A DNA stretch of 64,000 nt from JBBKWH01 sp037968855 (GCA_037968855.1 JBBKWH010000014.1:62001-126000), one strand, 5' to 3'; shown: positions 26,383 through 36,644, counted from the stretch's first letter. Numbers and translations: made by a program. The notes: generated by a model not told the origin, from the sequence alone.

Positions 26383-28212
26383 ATGTGTGGAATCGTTGGT
26401 GGTGTGGCCGAGCGTAACTTGGCGCAAGTGTTGGTCGAAGGCTTAAAGCGCCTTGAATATCGCGGTTATGATTCGGCGGGTCTGGCCTTGGTGCATAGCG
26501 GCTTGATTATTCGCGAGCGGCAAGTCGGCAAGGTGGCAATGTTGGATGCTGCGGTGCAAAAAACCCATCCACTGGGTCATTTGGGCATTGCGCATACCCG
26601 TTGGGCCACTCATGGCAAGCCGTCGGAAGAAAATGCCCATCCGCATGTGTCCGGCCCGATTGCAGTGGTGCATAACGGCATTATCGAAAATTATCAAAGC
26701 CTAAAAGATGAATTGATAGGCCAAGGCTTTGAGTTTCATTCGCAAACCGATACCGAAGTGGTCGCTCATTTGATGTATCGCGCCTATCAGCAAACGCCAG
26801 ATTTGTTGACCGCAGCGCAAGCGGTGATTCCGCTGCTGCATGGTGCTTATGCATTAGGCATTGTGCATGCGGACAACGACAACGAGCTGATTGCAGTACG
26901 GGCTGGTTCACCCTTGGTCATTGGCTTGGGCATTGGTGAAAACTTTATTGGCTCGGATCAGTTGGCACTGTTGCCTGTGACCAATCGCTTTATTTATCTT
27001 GAAGAAAAAGACGTGGTGCGCCTGACCCGTGACAGCGTCGAAATTTTTGCTGATGGTCAGCCGGTTCGTCGTGAAGCGCACGAGATTGATGCCAGCGTCA
27101 GCAATGCTGACAAAGGCGGCTACAAGCACTACATGCTCAAAGAAATCCACGAGCAACCGGATGCGATTAGCCGTACCTTGTCGATGGCGGTGCATGATGC
27201 AGCGCTACGCGATGATTTTTTGAGCGATGGCAATGCGTTATTGGCCGATGTACAACAAGTGCAAATCATTGCCTGTGGCACCAGTTACCACGCAGGTATG
27301 GTGGCCAAATATTGGTTTGAGCAGTTGTTGCGTGTGCCGTGTCAGGTCGAAATTGCCAGCGAATACCGCTATCGCGATCCAGTGGTGCAAGACTATACCT
27401 TGTTGGTCTGTATCTCTCAGTCCGGCGAAACAGCCGATACTTTGGCCGCTTTGCGTGATGTTAAAGTCCAGACACCAAAAGGCTTGGTCGGTTTGGCGTT
27501 GTGTAACGTGCCGACCTCATCGCTGGTGCGCGAAACCGATTTGCACCTGCTGACCCAAGCAGGGCCAGAGATTGGCGTGGCATCGACCAAAGCCTTTACC
27601 ACTCAGTTGGTGGCCTTGATGCTGTTGGTGCTTAAAGTTGGTCATGTACAGCAACGCATGGACTTGGCTGGCCAAGCACAGATGATTCAAAACCTCTGGC
27701 ATCTGCCACAAGTCATTAATCAAGCCTTACGTTTGGATGCACAGATTGAGCGCATGTCACATGCCTTTGTCGAAAAGCGCCATGCGTTGTTTTTGGGTCG
27801 TGGGGTGCAGTTTCCGATTGCACTTGAAGGCGCGCTTAAGCTGAAGGAAATCTCCTACATTCATGCCGAAGGCTATGCTGCCGGTGAGCTAAAGCACGGC
27901 CCGCTAGCCTTGGTCGATAAAGACATGCCAATTGTGGTGCTGGCTGCGCAAGATCATCTGCTCGACAAGCTCAAATCCAATATGCAGGAAGTACAGGCCC
28001 GTGGCGGCGAGCTGTTTGTGTTTGCCGATGTAGCCAGTGGGATCGAACGCGCCGAGCGTACCGATGTAATTTATGTGCCTGCGGTGGATGGTGTCTTAGC
28101 ACCCATCGTGTACAGCGTGCCGATGCAGTTGTTGTCGTATCACGTTGCGGTGCTCCGTGGTACGGATGTGGATCAACCGCGTAACTTGGCCAAATCAGTC
28201 ACGGTCGAATAG
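26383..28212 (+). CDS. glmS: Glutamine-fructose-6-phosphate aminotransferase (isomerizing)
   Basis: 609 residues, the same as the E. coli enzyme. The start is fixed by MCGIVGG, in which Cys2 becomes the N-terminal nucleophile of the glutaminase domain (about 1-240). Two SIS domains follow (about 285-605), with CGTSYHAG, SQSGETADT, EIGVASTKAFTTQ and the C-terminal PRNLAKSVTVE. The longer upstream frame lies inside glmU and is not real. No GlmZ-type or ribozyme element is recognisable in the short glmU-glmS gap. Ends before a strong terminator. Confidence 0.98.
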   Translation: MCGIVGGVAERNLAQVLVEGLKRLEYRGYDSAGLALVHSGLIIRERQVGKVAMLDAAVQKTHPLGHLGIAHTRWATHGKPSEENAHPHVSGPIAVVHNGIIENYQSLKDELIGQGFEFHSQTDTEVVAHLMYRAYQQTPDLLTAAQAVIPLLHGAYALGIVHADNDNELIAVRAGSPLVIGLGIGENFIGSDQLALLPVTNRFIYLEEKDVVRLTRDSVEIFADGQPVRREAHEIDASVSNADKGGYKHYMLKEIHEQPDAISRTLSMAVHDAALRDDFLSDGNALLADVQQVQIIACGTSYHAGMVAKYWFEQLLRVPCQVEIASEYRYRDPVVQDYTLLVCISQSGETADTLAALRDVKVQTPKGLVGLALCNVPTSSLVRETDLHLLTQAGPEIGVASTKAFTTQLVALMLLVLKVGHVQQRMDLAGQAQMIQNLWHLPQVINQALRLDAQIERMSHAFVEKRHALFLGRGVQFPIALEGALKLKEISYIHAEGYAAGELKHGPLALVDKDMPIVVLAAQDHLLDKLKSNMQEVQARGGELFVFADVASGIERAERTDVIYVPAVDGVLAPIVYSVPMQLLSYHVAVLRGTDVDQPRNLAKSVTVE

Positions 28213-28233
28213 AGCCGTTGCAGTGATTGCGTC

Positions 28234-28261
28234 AAAAAACAGCCTACGGGCTGTTTTTTTT
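28234..28261 (+). terminator. Intrinsic terminator after glmS
   Basis: ACAGCC (28239-28244) pairs with GGCTGT (28249-28254) around the tetraloop TACG, flanked by an A-run and eight T. It starts 22 nt after the glmS stop: a textbook Rho-independent terminator. Confidence 0.95.
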
Positions 28262-28436
28262 GTGAATGTGTACAAAGAATATGCGGTGATTGGCTTAAAT
28301 ATTGCGAATCTATGTGCTTGCAGACATCGTTTTGTGATCAATCATGCGCCATCATGCGGGTGATCTTATACAGATTGATGCTTACAACACGGACAAAAAA
28401 AGTCCGCCTCCCAATGACATTTATTTGAGTGAAATC

Positions 28437-29471
28437 ATGCGAAAAATTTTGTCTATTCTGTTGATCGTATTATTCAGCTATGACTGGTTCTATCGATTGT
28501 TGGGCCTACTAAATCGGCGCTTTCACTGCTTTAAGTCGGTGTTTGTGCTGTATCTGCCGTCCTCGCGCGAGTTAAACAAATACAGCAATGCCAGTATTCG
28601 TCGTTGGATGCGCTGGCGACCATTGATGGCTGGTTTTGGTCGACAAATTGGCGGTGGCTGGATGGTGATTATGGCGATCCCCAATACTGAAGACGAGTTT
28701 ATGGGTGCAGATAGCCAGCAGCACTTGGCCCAATTGTATGCCAATGTTTGTCGTATCCAGCGCTTATTGCAGGTGCCGCAACACAGTTTTGCTGGCGTAT
28801 TGCCTGGTGTGATGGCGGCCAAAGGTATTCGCGACGCATCACCCGAAGCCGAAGTGACCATCAATGTGGTCGGGCAAGCCGAGCAACAGATCAGACAGTT
28901 GGCGCAGTTGTCTGATGACGTGCCACTGATTGTATTGGGTGGTGCGGGCTTTATTGGTCGACGCTTAGTGGCGCAGTACCGCGCGGCTGGCCGACAGGTG
29001 TTTGTGGTCGATCCACAAGGGACCGCAGATGATGTATGGCCTGTGCAGTTGACGGGGCAACCGGCTGTTTTGCTCAATCTGACCCGCAAATATGCGGTTG
29101 AGCAGTACGTTCACATGATGTGGCAGGGCATGGTGTTTTTAAATGAGGTGTATCCAGCGCCTGCCAAGCCTGTGCTACAGCGCATTGCTCAGCAAGGGGT
29201 GGATTGTTTTCATGTGGTTGGGGTGCGTGGCCGTGCGTATCCAAACTTTCCAGATGCCTATGCAGGTGCTATTCCCTGCTGTGCAGCACAGCCGGATGGC
29301 TCACCTCAAGCAGTGGTGCGCTTGCTGTTGTCGGCCCATCGACAAAATGATAAACGACCGAGCACGCCGATGACTATGCCGATGGAGCCTCAGCAGACAC
29401 TGATGCGTAGATCAGCGCCAGATAATGTCGTGCGCTCTATTTTTGCAGGGCTGCTTAATCGTCAGCGTTAG
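28437..29471 (+). CDS. Membrane-anchored protein with Rossmann-like motif, unknown function
   Basis: 344 residues, family not recognised. One N-terminal hydrophobic segment (about residues 3-20) suggests membrane anchoring. A beta-alpha-beta nucleotide-binding pattern is clear in the middle: PLIVLGGAGFIGRRLVAQYR, then VFVVDP with the acidic residue expected at the end of the second strand. This suggests NAD(P) binding but without other dehydrogenase motifs I can name. The start at 28437 has GAGTGA 7 nt upstream. It runs convergently into alkB with a 17-nt overlap of 3' ends, so a link to lipid or hydrocarbon metabolism is possible by location only. Confidence 0.7.
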   Translation: MRKILSILLIVLFSYDWFYRLLGLLNRRFHCFKSVFVLYLPSSRELNKYSNASIRRWMRWRPLMAGFGRQIGGGWMVIMAIPNTEDEFMGADSQQHLAQLYANVCRIQRLLQVPQHSFAGVLPGVMAAKGIRDASPEAEVTINVVGQAEQQIRQLAQLSDDVPLIVLGGAGFIGRRLVAQYRAAGRQVFVVDPQGTADDVWPVQLTGQPAVLLNLTRKYAVEQYVHMMWQGMVFLNEVYPAPAKPVLQRIAQQGVDCFHVVGVRGRAYPNFPDAYAGAIPCCAAQPDGSPQAVVRLLLSAHRQNDKRPSTPMTMPMEPQQTLMRRSAPDNVVRSIFAGLLNRQR

Positions 29472-30669
29472 TCAAACGTCGCCAGCGCGCCAATAATCGT
29501 GCGCGTTGGCTGGGCTGAAGATTGGCTTTGCTGATATCGCCACCGTAGTGTGCAACCACCCGATGATCCATTAAGGCATACCACCAGCGCGGAATATACG
29601 CAGGTAAAATCATCGCACCGTAGCCAGCCGGAAGCTGTGGGCTATCCTCAAAGTGGCGTAAACACTGAAAAGAGCGCGTCGGATGCGCATGATGATCGGA
29701 GTGGCGCTGGAGTTGATACAAAAACAAATTGGTCACCAAGCTATTGCTGTTCCAACTATGGCTCGGCGCACAACGTTCGTATTGGCCGTTTGCTTCTGTT
29801 TGGCGCAGTAAGCCATAGTGCTCTAGGTAATTGACCACCTCTAACATGCTGCCAGCGTAGATGGCTTGGCTCAAAATCACAGGAACACTCGACCATTTGC
29901 GCGTGGAGAGGGCAATACTGCCCAAGCACAATGCCGATAGCGTCCAACCTTGCAAAAACTCATTTTGCGCTGACCAAAACGATTGTTGTTGCCGCGCCAA
30001 ACGGGTGCGCTCAATCGATACAGCCGTCCGAATACTGCCAATCAAACTACGCGGCATAAACTGCCACAATGGTTCGCCCATTCGAGCGCTAGATGGATCT
30101 TCTGGCGTGGCTACATGGCGATGATGGCCAAAATGATGCTCAATCACATGATGGTTGTATAGGCTTGGTGCCAGTGCAACCTGAGCCAATCGACGCTCTG
30201 GCGCGGTTTTTTTGTGGCCTAACTCGTGCGCTACATTGATGGCCATGCCATTGACCGCACCTGTACTCAAGATCAGCCCGATTTTGGCCCACCATGGGGT
30301 GTTGGCACGTACGGTTAAATGCACCCCTAAAGCAGTGGTGGCGTATTGAATCGGAATATATGCCCGAATTAAATGCATGTAATACGGGTCTTGCTCAAGC
30401 GATGGCACATCACTTTCGTGAATGTTGTCTTGGTCTTCACCCAAGCAGTAATCGAGTGCAGGTGTGACCACATGCAATAGTAACGGCGTAGACCACGTCA
30501 GCCAGTGCCACTTGGGTTTGGCCCGATACAACAGCAGACTACCCAGCACGGTAGCGGGGAGGATCGGCCCGAGTAGCCAGCCGATCCGCTTACGATCACG
30601 TTTGCGTTGGGCAGCAGAACTGAGCGGCTGAGCGCATAGAGATTGATCTGCATTTATCGGTGAGTTCAT
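29455..30669 (-). CDS. alkB: Alkane 1-monooxygenase (AlkB/AlkM type)
   Basis: Integral-membrane non-haem di-iron hydroxylase that oxidises n-alkanes to 1-alkanols, with rubredoxin as electron donor. About 404 residues with several membrane helices. All histidine boxes are present: HELGHK 148-153, EHHFGHH 177-183 followed by VATPEDPSSAR, the AlkB signature NYLEHYGLLR 290-299, and QRHSDHH 321-327. No rubredoxin domain is fused and no rubredoxin gene lies nearby. The ATG at 30669 gives the usual length; the frame is open to 30726. An AlkR-type regulator lies 74 nt upstream on the same strand. Confidence 0.97.
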   Translation of the reverse strand: MNSPINADQSLCAQPLSSAAQRKRDRKRIGWLLGPILPATVLGSLLLYRAKPKWHWLTWSTPLLLHVVTPALDYCLGEDQDNIHESDVPSLEQDPYYMHLIRAYIPIQYATTALGVHLTVRANTPWWAKIGLILSTGAVNGMAINVAHELGHKKTAPERRLAQVALAPSLYNHHVIEHHFGHHRHVATPEDPSSARMGEPLWQFMPRSLIGSIRTAVSIERTRLARQQQSFWSAQNEFLQGWTLSALCLGSIALSTRKWSSVPVILSQAIYAGSMLEVVNYLEHYGLLRQTEANGQYERCAPSHSWNSNSLVTNLFLYQLQRHSDHHAHPTRSFQCLRHFEDSPQLPAGYGAMILPAYIPRWWYALMDHRVVAHYGGDISKANLQPSQRARLLARWRRLTNADD

Positions 30670-30743
30670 GATCTGTAGATAGCGCGTTATCGTTGATGCT
30701 ACGTATGGTAGCAAGCGCATTACCAAAAAGATGCGCCTGCTTG

Positions 30744-31784
30744 TTAGACCGATTGAAATGATGTGGGGTTGCTACAAATCCCACGTGATTGACGCCAGCG
30801 TTTGGGCGTTTGTTCACTCCATTGTTTAAAGGCGCGTTGAAAGGCGCTTTGTTCGGAGTAACCCAGCAATAGCGCAATATCCGCCAAACCCAAATGCGGG
30901 TCTTGTAAGTATTGCTCGGCCAAGGTGTAACGCACCTGATCCAAGCGGTCTTGATAGCGACTGCCTAGCAAGGCCAAGCGACGCTGCAAAGCACGAACCG
31001 ACAGATTAAGACGCGCAGCAACAGGCTCAATCCGTACTTGCCCACTATGCACGGCCTCAACCAAGGCGGCTTGCAAGCAGCGCTCAAAATCATCTTTGGG
31101 CGGAATCGCTGCCAACAGCGCCGAGGCTTGTTGATCCAGAATCTGTTGCAATGCGGCATCGGGCTGGGTGAGTGGCAAGCTCAGCCATTTTTGTTCAAAA
31201 CAGACCATGGTTCGCGTCTGATAAAACAACACCGGACAGCCAAAAAACTGCTGATAAGGCCAGACATCATCTGGCTTGGCATTAATAAAACTCACCGATG
31301 CCAGTGGCAAGTGATGCGGGGCAAGCAATTGATTAATAAGTTTATAGAGTAAGGCAATCGCTGTTTCGTCAACCAGTTGACCAGGGCAGCCGGCTTCGCG
31401 ACCCCAACTGAGTTCGATTTGTTGGTCGCGTACCGCCACGCTCAGCACACTGCCGTCATACACCAATCGGTTATAGCGAATCAATTGGCGCATGGCATCT
31501 TGTAGCGTGAGGCAAGACAGTCCTAGATAGGCCAATAATCCGACGTGGCGCGGCTGCACATACTGTGCAATCTGTAGGCCTAAGGCCGGTTTATGCTGTT
31601 GTTTGTTGACGTCGAGCAATACATGTTGCCAGACACTTAAGGAGACATAGCTGCTATTGATCACGGATTGGCAAGCCAGTGGCACAACAAGGTTTTGTTG
31701 TTGGCAATAGTCTGCAACCAAACCCAATAGGGACGATTGAACATTGCCTTGTAGCGGCAATTGAGGGGTGGCAATGGTGTCCAT
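30744..31784 (-). CDS. AraC-family regulator, AlkR-like, upstream of alkB
   Basis: 346 residues. The N-terminal part (about 20-205) resembles the Arabinose_bd ligand-sensing domain of AlkR/OruR-type regulators (GLLAYLGLSCLTLQDAMRQLIRYNRLV). The C-terminal part (about 235-335) has two helix-turn-helix units, with SVRALQRRLALLGSRYQDRLDQVR and the AraC signature LADIALLLGYSEQSAFQRAFKQWSEQTP. By position it is the probable activator of alkB. In Acinetobacter baylyi AlkR senses alkanes and activates the divergent alkM; here the two genes are in tandem, so regulator and hydroxylase might share a transcript. Confidence 0.9.
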   Translation of the reverse strand: MDTIATPQLPLQGNVQSSLLGLVADYCQQQNLVVPLACQSVINSSYVSLSVWQHVLLDVNKQQHKPALGLQIAQYVQPRHVGLLAYLGLSCLTLQDAMRQLIRYNRLVYDGSVLSVAVRDQQIELSWGREAGCPGQLVDETAIALLYKLINQLLAPHHLPLASVSFINAKPDDVWPYQQFFGCPVLFYQTRTMVCFEQKWLSLPLTQPDAALQQILDQQASALLAAIPPKDDFERCLQAALVEAVHSGQVRIEPVAARLNLSVRALQRRLALLGSRYQDRLDQVRYTLAEQYLQDPHLGLADIALLLGYSEQSAFQRAFKQWSEQTPKRWRQSRGICSNPTSFQSV

Positions 31785-31913
31785 GATCCAAACAACTCCT
31801 GATCTAGCTTGTCGTAATTTGTCAATGTATGGGTTTAAAAGTCAAGCATATTGCGATCAAGGGCGACAAGATAGTGTGTATGCAGATCAAGCCAAGCCAT
31901 CAGGAGCAGAACA

Positions 31914-32573
31914 ATGATCAAAGGGTTTATATTAGGCATCGCGACCGCCAATGCCTTTGAGTGGGTTGCGCATAAATACCTCTTACATGGGGTTGCACGC
32001 CAAGGCCAGCCACGTTTTAGCCTGAGTCGATCTAGCATGGATAGCCATTGGGCGCATCACCGCATGGTGCGCAAAACCGTATTTGCCGATGAGTGCTACG
32101 AGCAAGGTCTGAGCCATGAGCGAACACGTTTAGAGCTGGCATCATTGGCGGTGGTGGCGGGTGCGATGACTGTTTTTTGGCCGGTGTCGCGTGGTTTTGT
32201 GTTGGCGACGACTTACAGCGCAGGGCATTATTTTTATGTGCATCGACGAGCGCACTTAGACCCTGAGTGGGCCAAAAAACGTATTCCGTGGCATTACGAT
32301 CACCATATGAACACCATTCAAGATGCCAACTGGTGTGTCACCCGTCCGTGGTTTGATTATGTCATGGGTACGCGAGAAGCCTCAACCGCCGCTTTGATGG
32401 AGTCCAATCCTTTGGGTATCTGGTTGCCACAATCACTTGAGCGTCCGCTAAATGGGTTATTCAGACGGCTGTTGCCCCATGCTTATGCGCGCATTGAGGC
32501 CAAGGATCGAGAGGCATTTGATCGCAGCCGCGTGGATCAGCTGTCAATGCCAGAGTCAGCCGTGCTGGTCTAG
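31914..32573 (+). CDS. Fatty-acid-hydroxylase-superfamily di-iron membrane protein
   Basis: 219 residues. The histidine boxes of the FA_hydroxylase/sterol desaturase superfamily are visible: H20-K-Y-L-L-H25, H45-W-A-H-H49, H110-R-R-A-H114 and H127-Y-D-H-H131. Two to three hydrophobic segments surround them. Members hydroxylate or desaturate lipids, sterols or carotenoids; the substrate cannot be told from sequence alone. It lies between two AraC regulators of the AlkR type: divergent from the first, and overlapping the 3' end of the second by 18 nt. That suggests lipid- or alkane-responsive control. Confidence 0.87.
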   Translation: MIKGFILGIATANAFEWVAHKYLLHGVARQGQPRFSLSRSSMDSHWAHHRMVRKTVFADECYEQGLSHERTRLELASLAVVAGAMTVFWPVSRGFVLATTYSAGHYFYVHRRAHLDPEWAKKRIPWHYDHHMNTIQDANWCVTRPWFDYVMGTREASTAALMESNPLGIWLPQSLERPLNGLFRRLLPHAYARIEAKDREAFDRSRVDQLSMPESAVLV

Positions 32574-33548
32574 CCTAAACTGGGCTGGTGTCTGGCCAGT
32601 CCACTGTTTAAAGGCGCGCTGAAAAGTGCCGGATTCGCTGTAGCCCAGCAAAAATCCGACATCGGCAAAAGACAGATTGCTGTCTTGTAAGTACTGACAG
32701 GCAAGATGTTGGCGTGTTTTGGCCAAGACATGTTGAAAGTTGGCATTCTGTTCGGCCAGTCGGCGCTGCAAGCTACGCACGGATAAGTGCATGGTATTGG
32801 CCACTTGTTCTAAGTTGGGTTCGCCATTGTGCATGCAGTGAATCAGGGCGGCGCGCAAATCTGTATCAAAGCGATTTACCGCAGGTAAGGCATTCAGCAG
32901 CGCCTCGGCTTGTTGTTCTAACCGTTGTGCCTGTGCAGGGTCAGCATGTCGAAATGGCATATCCAAAATATTGATGGGTAACAGTAAGCGAGTCTGCTGA
33001 CTGCCCATATGCACCGGACAACCATAAAATGCCTCATAGGCTGCCGTGGGTGTGTCTACAGGATGCAGCAAATTGACAGAAATAGGCGTCAGCATAGGTT
33101 GATCGAGAATTCGCCGGATCACTGTGAGCAAGGTTGAAAGCAACAAATCATCTTGCAACATGGTCGGTGAAAACTTTTCGGTTCCCCATGCAATCGACAG
33201 TTGTTGATCTGGAAAGTCGATATCGACTTCATTGGCGTCATACACCAAGCGGTGATAGCGCATAAAGCGCAGTAGCATTTCCCACAACGTATGACAGGAC
33301 AGGCTTAAATAACCGAGTACGCCCGCATCTTCGATCTGAGCGCCGCGACCCATGGCCAGTCCGAGCGCTGCAACATCGGGTTGTTGTTGTTGCACAGCTT
33401 GTAACAGCTGTTGTAAGTGTTGAACGCTGAGGCGTGATTGAGCGTCAATCGGTTGATTGAGGGCTGGCTGGGTTAAGCCATGTTGTGTGCAATAACGTAT
33501 CAGTAAGCCTAGCAGACTGCTACTGACCGAGCCCGAACCCAAAAACAT
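32556..33548 (-). CDS. Second AlkR-like AraC-family regulator
   Basis: 330 residues and clearly paralogous to the regulator at 30744-31784. The same two-part architecture is present, and matching stretches include GYLSLSCHTLWEMLLRFMRYHRLVYD and DVGFLLGYSESGTFQRAFKQWTGQTP. Its 3' end overlaps the di-iron protein gene by 18 nt (convergent). Target genes are not evident: its own upstream region faces gpmI, but control of glycolysis is unlikely. Regulation of the neighbouring hydroxylase or of distant alkane genes is inference. Confidence 0.88.
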   Translation of the reverse strand: MFLGSGSVSSSLLGLLIRYCTQHGLTQPALNQPIDAQSRLSVQHLQQLLQAVQQQQPDVAALGLAMGRGAQIEDAGVLGYLSLSCHTLWEMLLRFMRYHRLVYDANEVDIDFPDQQLSIAWGTEKFSPTMLQDDLLLSTLLTVIRRILDQPMLTPISVNLLHPVDTPTAAYEAFYGCPVHMGSQQTRLLLPINILDMPFRHADPAQAQRLEQQAEALLNALPAVNRFDTDLRAALIHCMHNGEPNLEQVANTMHLSVRSLQRRLAEQNANFQHVLAKTRQHLACQYLQDSNLSFADVGFLLGYSESGTFQRAFKQWTGQTPAQFRLDQHG

Positions 33549-33808
33549 CCCCTTTTCCCCTTGTTGATGATGCGCCTCATTGTTTTAGATTCACGTCATG
33601 GCAATGCGTAGTCTGGCTTAAGAATAGCAGAAGTCAGCCTAATGACTGTGATCTAGTCGAAGTTGTGATGAGTTTGTCGAACGATTTAGGCCGATATTTT
33701 CCGCAATTGGTGTGATGAATAAAAAGATCGATACATGGTATGCGTGGGCGGTTCGGGTTAAAATTCGTGCCAATCTATTTTTGAACCGCTACCGCGAGAG
33801 CCTCACTC

Positions 33809-35371
33809 ATGACCGATGTTCAACAGCCCCGTATTCCGCATGTATTGGTAATTTTGGATGGTTTTGGCCATCGGGAAGCTGTCGAGGACAATGCCGTGTT
33901 GGCGGCCAAGATGCCGCGTTTGGATGCGATTCGGGCGCAGCATCCGCATGGGTTGATCTCAGGGTCGGGTGAAGATGTAGGCTTGCCCGATGGTCAAATG
34001 GGCAACTCTGAAGTTGGCCACATGAACCTTGGGGCGGGTCGTGTGCTGTATCAAGACTTTACTCGTATTACTAAAGCAATCCGTGACGGCGATTTTTTTG
34101 AGCATCCCGTATTGGTCAATGCGGTCAACGAAGCCAACACCCAAGGCGGCGTGGTACATGTGATTGGCTTACTCTCCACAGGTGGTGTGCATTCGCACGA
34201 AGACCACTTGATTGCCATGTGCCAGTTGGCAATTTCCCGTGGTGCAACGGTATATGTGCATGCCTTTTTGGATGGTCGCGACACCCCGCCGCGCAGTGCC
34301 GAGCCGTCATTGCTGCGTATGCAAGCTGCACTCGATGCGGCCACCGAAAAAGGCACAGGTCAGGGTCGCATCGTCAGTTTGTGTGGTCGTTATTACGCCA
34401 TGGATCGTGATGAGCGGTGGGATCGCGTCGAACAAGCCTATCGCTTGTTAACCGAAGGCAAAGGCATTCGTGCGGCTGCCACAGCAGAGCAGGGCTTAGC
34501 ACAAGCCTATGCTGCCGACGAAAACGACGAGTTTGTCAAAGCCACGGTGATTGGCGAGCCTGTGCGGATTGGCGATGGCGACAGTGTGGTGTTTATGAAC
34601 TTTCGCGCCGACCGCGCCCGCGAGTTAAGCCGCGCCTTTGTTGAGGATGGCTTTGACGGCTTTGTACGCAATGTTCGGCCTAAGCTGTCGCGCTTTGTCA
34701 TGTTGACCCGCTATTCGGCCAAGATTAACGCCGACGTAGCCTTTATGCCCAGTGATCTAAAAAACTCGATTGGTGAGTATTTATCCGATTTGGGCAAAAC
34801 CCAACTGCGCATTGCTGAAACCGAAAAATACGCCCACGTGACATTCTTTTTTAGCGGTGGCCGCGAAGATGAATATGTTGGCGAGCGGCGTATCTTGATC
34901 AAGTCGCCTGATGTGGCCACCTACGACCTTAAGCCAGAGATGAGCGCCTTTGAAGTGACCGATGCTTTGGTTGAGGCGATCAGCTCTGGCGAATATGACC
35001 TGCTGGTGGTCAACTATGCCAACGGCGATATGGTCGGGCATACCGGCGTGTTTGAGGCAGCAGTCAAAGCCGTTGAAACACTGGATGTCTGTGTGGGCCG
35101 AGTCTACGATGCTGTGCAACAAATGGGCGGTCATATGTTGATCACCGCCGATCATGGTAATGTCGAGCAGATGATGGATTATGAGAGCGGCCAGTTGCAC
35201 ACTCAGCACACCACCGAATTAGTACCGTTTATTTATGTCGGTCCTATGGCTGCCAGCATTGCTACTGGTGGCGTATTGGCTGATGTTGCACCAACGCTGC
35301 TGAGCCTGATGAACCTGCCTATCCCAGCCGATATGACGGGCCGAAACTTGGTGGAGCAACTGCATTCATGA
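33809..35371 (+). CDS. gpmI: 2,3-bisphosphoglycerate-independent phosphoglycerate mutase
   Basis: Interconverts 3- and 2-phosphoglycerate with two Mn2+. 520 residues, alkaline-phosphatase superfamily. The phosphorylated serine is S67 in [14 protein letters not shown]. Other metal-ligand motifs are VLILDGFG-like at the N-terminus ([11 protein letters not shown]), [30 protein letters not shown] and [11 protein letters not shown]. It needs manganese, the same metal sensed by the riboswitch at 20 kb, but no link is visible. Overlaps ctpA by 4 nt (ATGA). Confidence 0.97.
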   Translation: MTDVQQPRIPHVLVILDGFGHREAVEDNAVLAAKMPRLDAIRAQHPHGLISGSGEDVGLPDGQMGNSEVGHMNLGAGRVLYQDFTRITKAIRDGDFFEHPVLVNAVNEANTQGGVVHVIGLLSTGGVHSHEDHLIAMCQLAISRGATVYVHAFLDGRDTPPRSAEPSLLRMQAALDAATEKGTGQGRIVSLCGRYYAMDRDERWDRVEQAYRLLTEGKGIRAAATAEQGLAQAYAADENDEFVKATVIGEPVRIGDGDSVVFMNFRADRARELSRAFVEDGFDGFVRNVRPKLSRFVMLTRYSAKINADVAFMPSDLKNSIGEYLSDLGKTQLRIAETEKYAHVTFFFSGGREDEYVGERRILIKSPDVATYDLKPEMSAFEVTDALVEAISSGEYDLLVVNYANGDMVGHTGVFEAAVKAVETLDVCVGRVYDAVQQMGGHMLITADHGNVEQMMDYESGQLHTQHTTELVPFIYVGPMAASIATGGVLADVAPTLLSLMNLPIPADMTGRNLVEQLHS

Positions 35372-36633
35372 TGTCTATGCCATGGGGGTCAATCCAGCGC
35401 CAACGTGTGATACCAATCACCCTCAGCATGTTGTGTGCCTGTCTATTGACCGCCACGGCAATTGCCGCGCCAGCAATACCTATCGTACCAGCATCAACAA
35501 AAACGCCTTTGCCCAATCGTTCGGAGAGCACGACGAAGCAGTCAGACGTCGCCGCTTTACCAATCGCCTCGATTCAGTTGTTTGCCGATGTGTTTGAACG
35601 GGTCAAACAAAACTATGTCGAGCCAGTCAGTGATGAAAAGCTGTTTGATAACGCTATGAGCGGGCTGTTATCGGGTCTTGATCCTTATTCGGATTTCTTA
35701 GATGCCGAAAGTTATAGCCGCATCTTAGAGTTTACCGAAGGTGAGTTGGCACAAACGGGTATGAGTATTGCGCAAGTCGGTGATCAATGGCGGATTGATC
35801 GAATTGATGCGGCCTCACCTGCCGCTCGTGCCGGATTACTGGTCGGTGACGTGATCTCGCGGATTGATGGCAAAAGTTTAAAGGGCATGGCTCAGCAAGA
35901 TATTGAGCAGCGCTTACGCGGGTCTATTGGTAGTCGGGTCGTGTTGAGTGTGTCATCCAATGGCAAGCATGCGCGTGATGTGCATGTATTGCGCGGTGCG
36001 CCAGAGCATCATGCGGTGTTGGGACGCATCGAGTCTGATGGTGTGGTGGTGATTGCTGTGCAAGCCTTTCAGACCGCGACAGGCCAACAAATTTTGGATG
36101 CAATTGAGCCAGTGCGAAAAGATGGCCGCTTGCGTGGCATTTTGTTGGATCTACGTGACAACCCTGGTGGACTGTTGGCTTCGGCGGTCGAGATTGGCGA
36201 TTACTTTTTGGATCAAGGCTTGATCGTTTATACCCGTGGCCGTGGCGAGCCTGAGCAACGCTATCAAGCGCTGTCTGCCCAGCGTTTTGCTGGGGTGCCA
36301 GTCATGGTATTGATCAATCGTTATTCGGCTTCTGCTGCCGAAGTGCTGGCAGGCGCACTACAAGACCAAAAACGCGCCACCATTGTGGGCCAAACCAGCT
36401 ATGGCAAAGGCTCAGTACAAAAGCTGTGGCCGATTGGTTCAGGGCGAGCCATCAAGCTGACGGTTGCGCGTTACTACACCCCTAATGGCCGGATGATTGA
36501 AGGCCAAGGCATTGTGCCGGATCAAGTGATTGCAGACAGCAAACCAAGCGCCAACGATCCGATGCTGCTGTCTGCACTGGCGGCCTTACGTCAGCAAATC
36601 AAAGCAACCCCGATAGCACCCTTTACGCCTTAA
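35368..36633 (+). CDS. ctpA: C-terminal processing protease (S41 family)
   Basis: 421 residues. An N-terminal export signal (about 15-33: [23 protein letters not shown]), a low-complexity linker, a PDZ domain (about 120-205) and the S41 catalytic core. The catalytic serine and lysine are seen in [13 protein letters not shown] and [10 protein letters not shown]. Periplasmic proteases of this family trim or degrade envelope proteins, including peptidoglycan hydrolases. The gpmI-ctpA linkage, with an ATGA overlap, is common in Gammaproteobacteria (there often with an envC-like gene between them, which is missing here). Confidence 0.95.
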   Translation: MMSMPWGSIQRQRVIPITLSMLCACLLTATAIAAPAIPIVPASTKTPLPNRSESTTKQSDVAALPIASIQLFADVFERVKQNYVEPVSDEKLFDNAMSGLLSGLDPYSDFLDAESYSRILEFTEGELAQTGMSIAQVGDQWRIDRIDAASPAARAGLLVGDVISRIDGKSLKGMAQQDIEQRLRGSIGSRVVLSVSSNGKHARDVHVLRGAPEHHAVLGRIESDGVVVIAVQAFQTATGQQILDAIEPVRKDGRLRGILLDLRDNPGGLLASAVEIGDYFLDQGLIVYTRGRGEPEQRYQALSAQRFAGVPVMVLINRYSASAAEVLAGALQDQKRATIVGQTSYGKGSVQKLWPIGSGRAIKLTVARYYTPNGRMIEGQGIVPDQVIADSKPSANDPMLLSALAALRQQIKATPIAPFTP

Positions 36634-36644
36634 CCTGCATGCCT

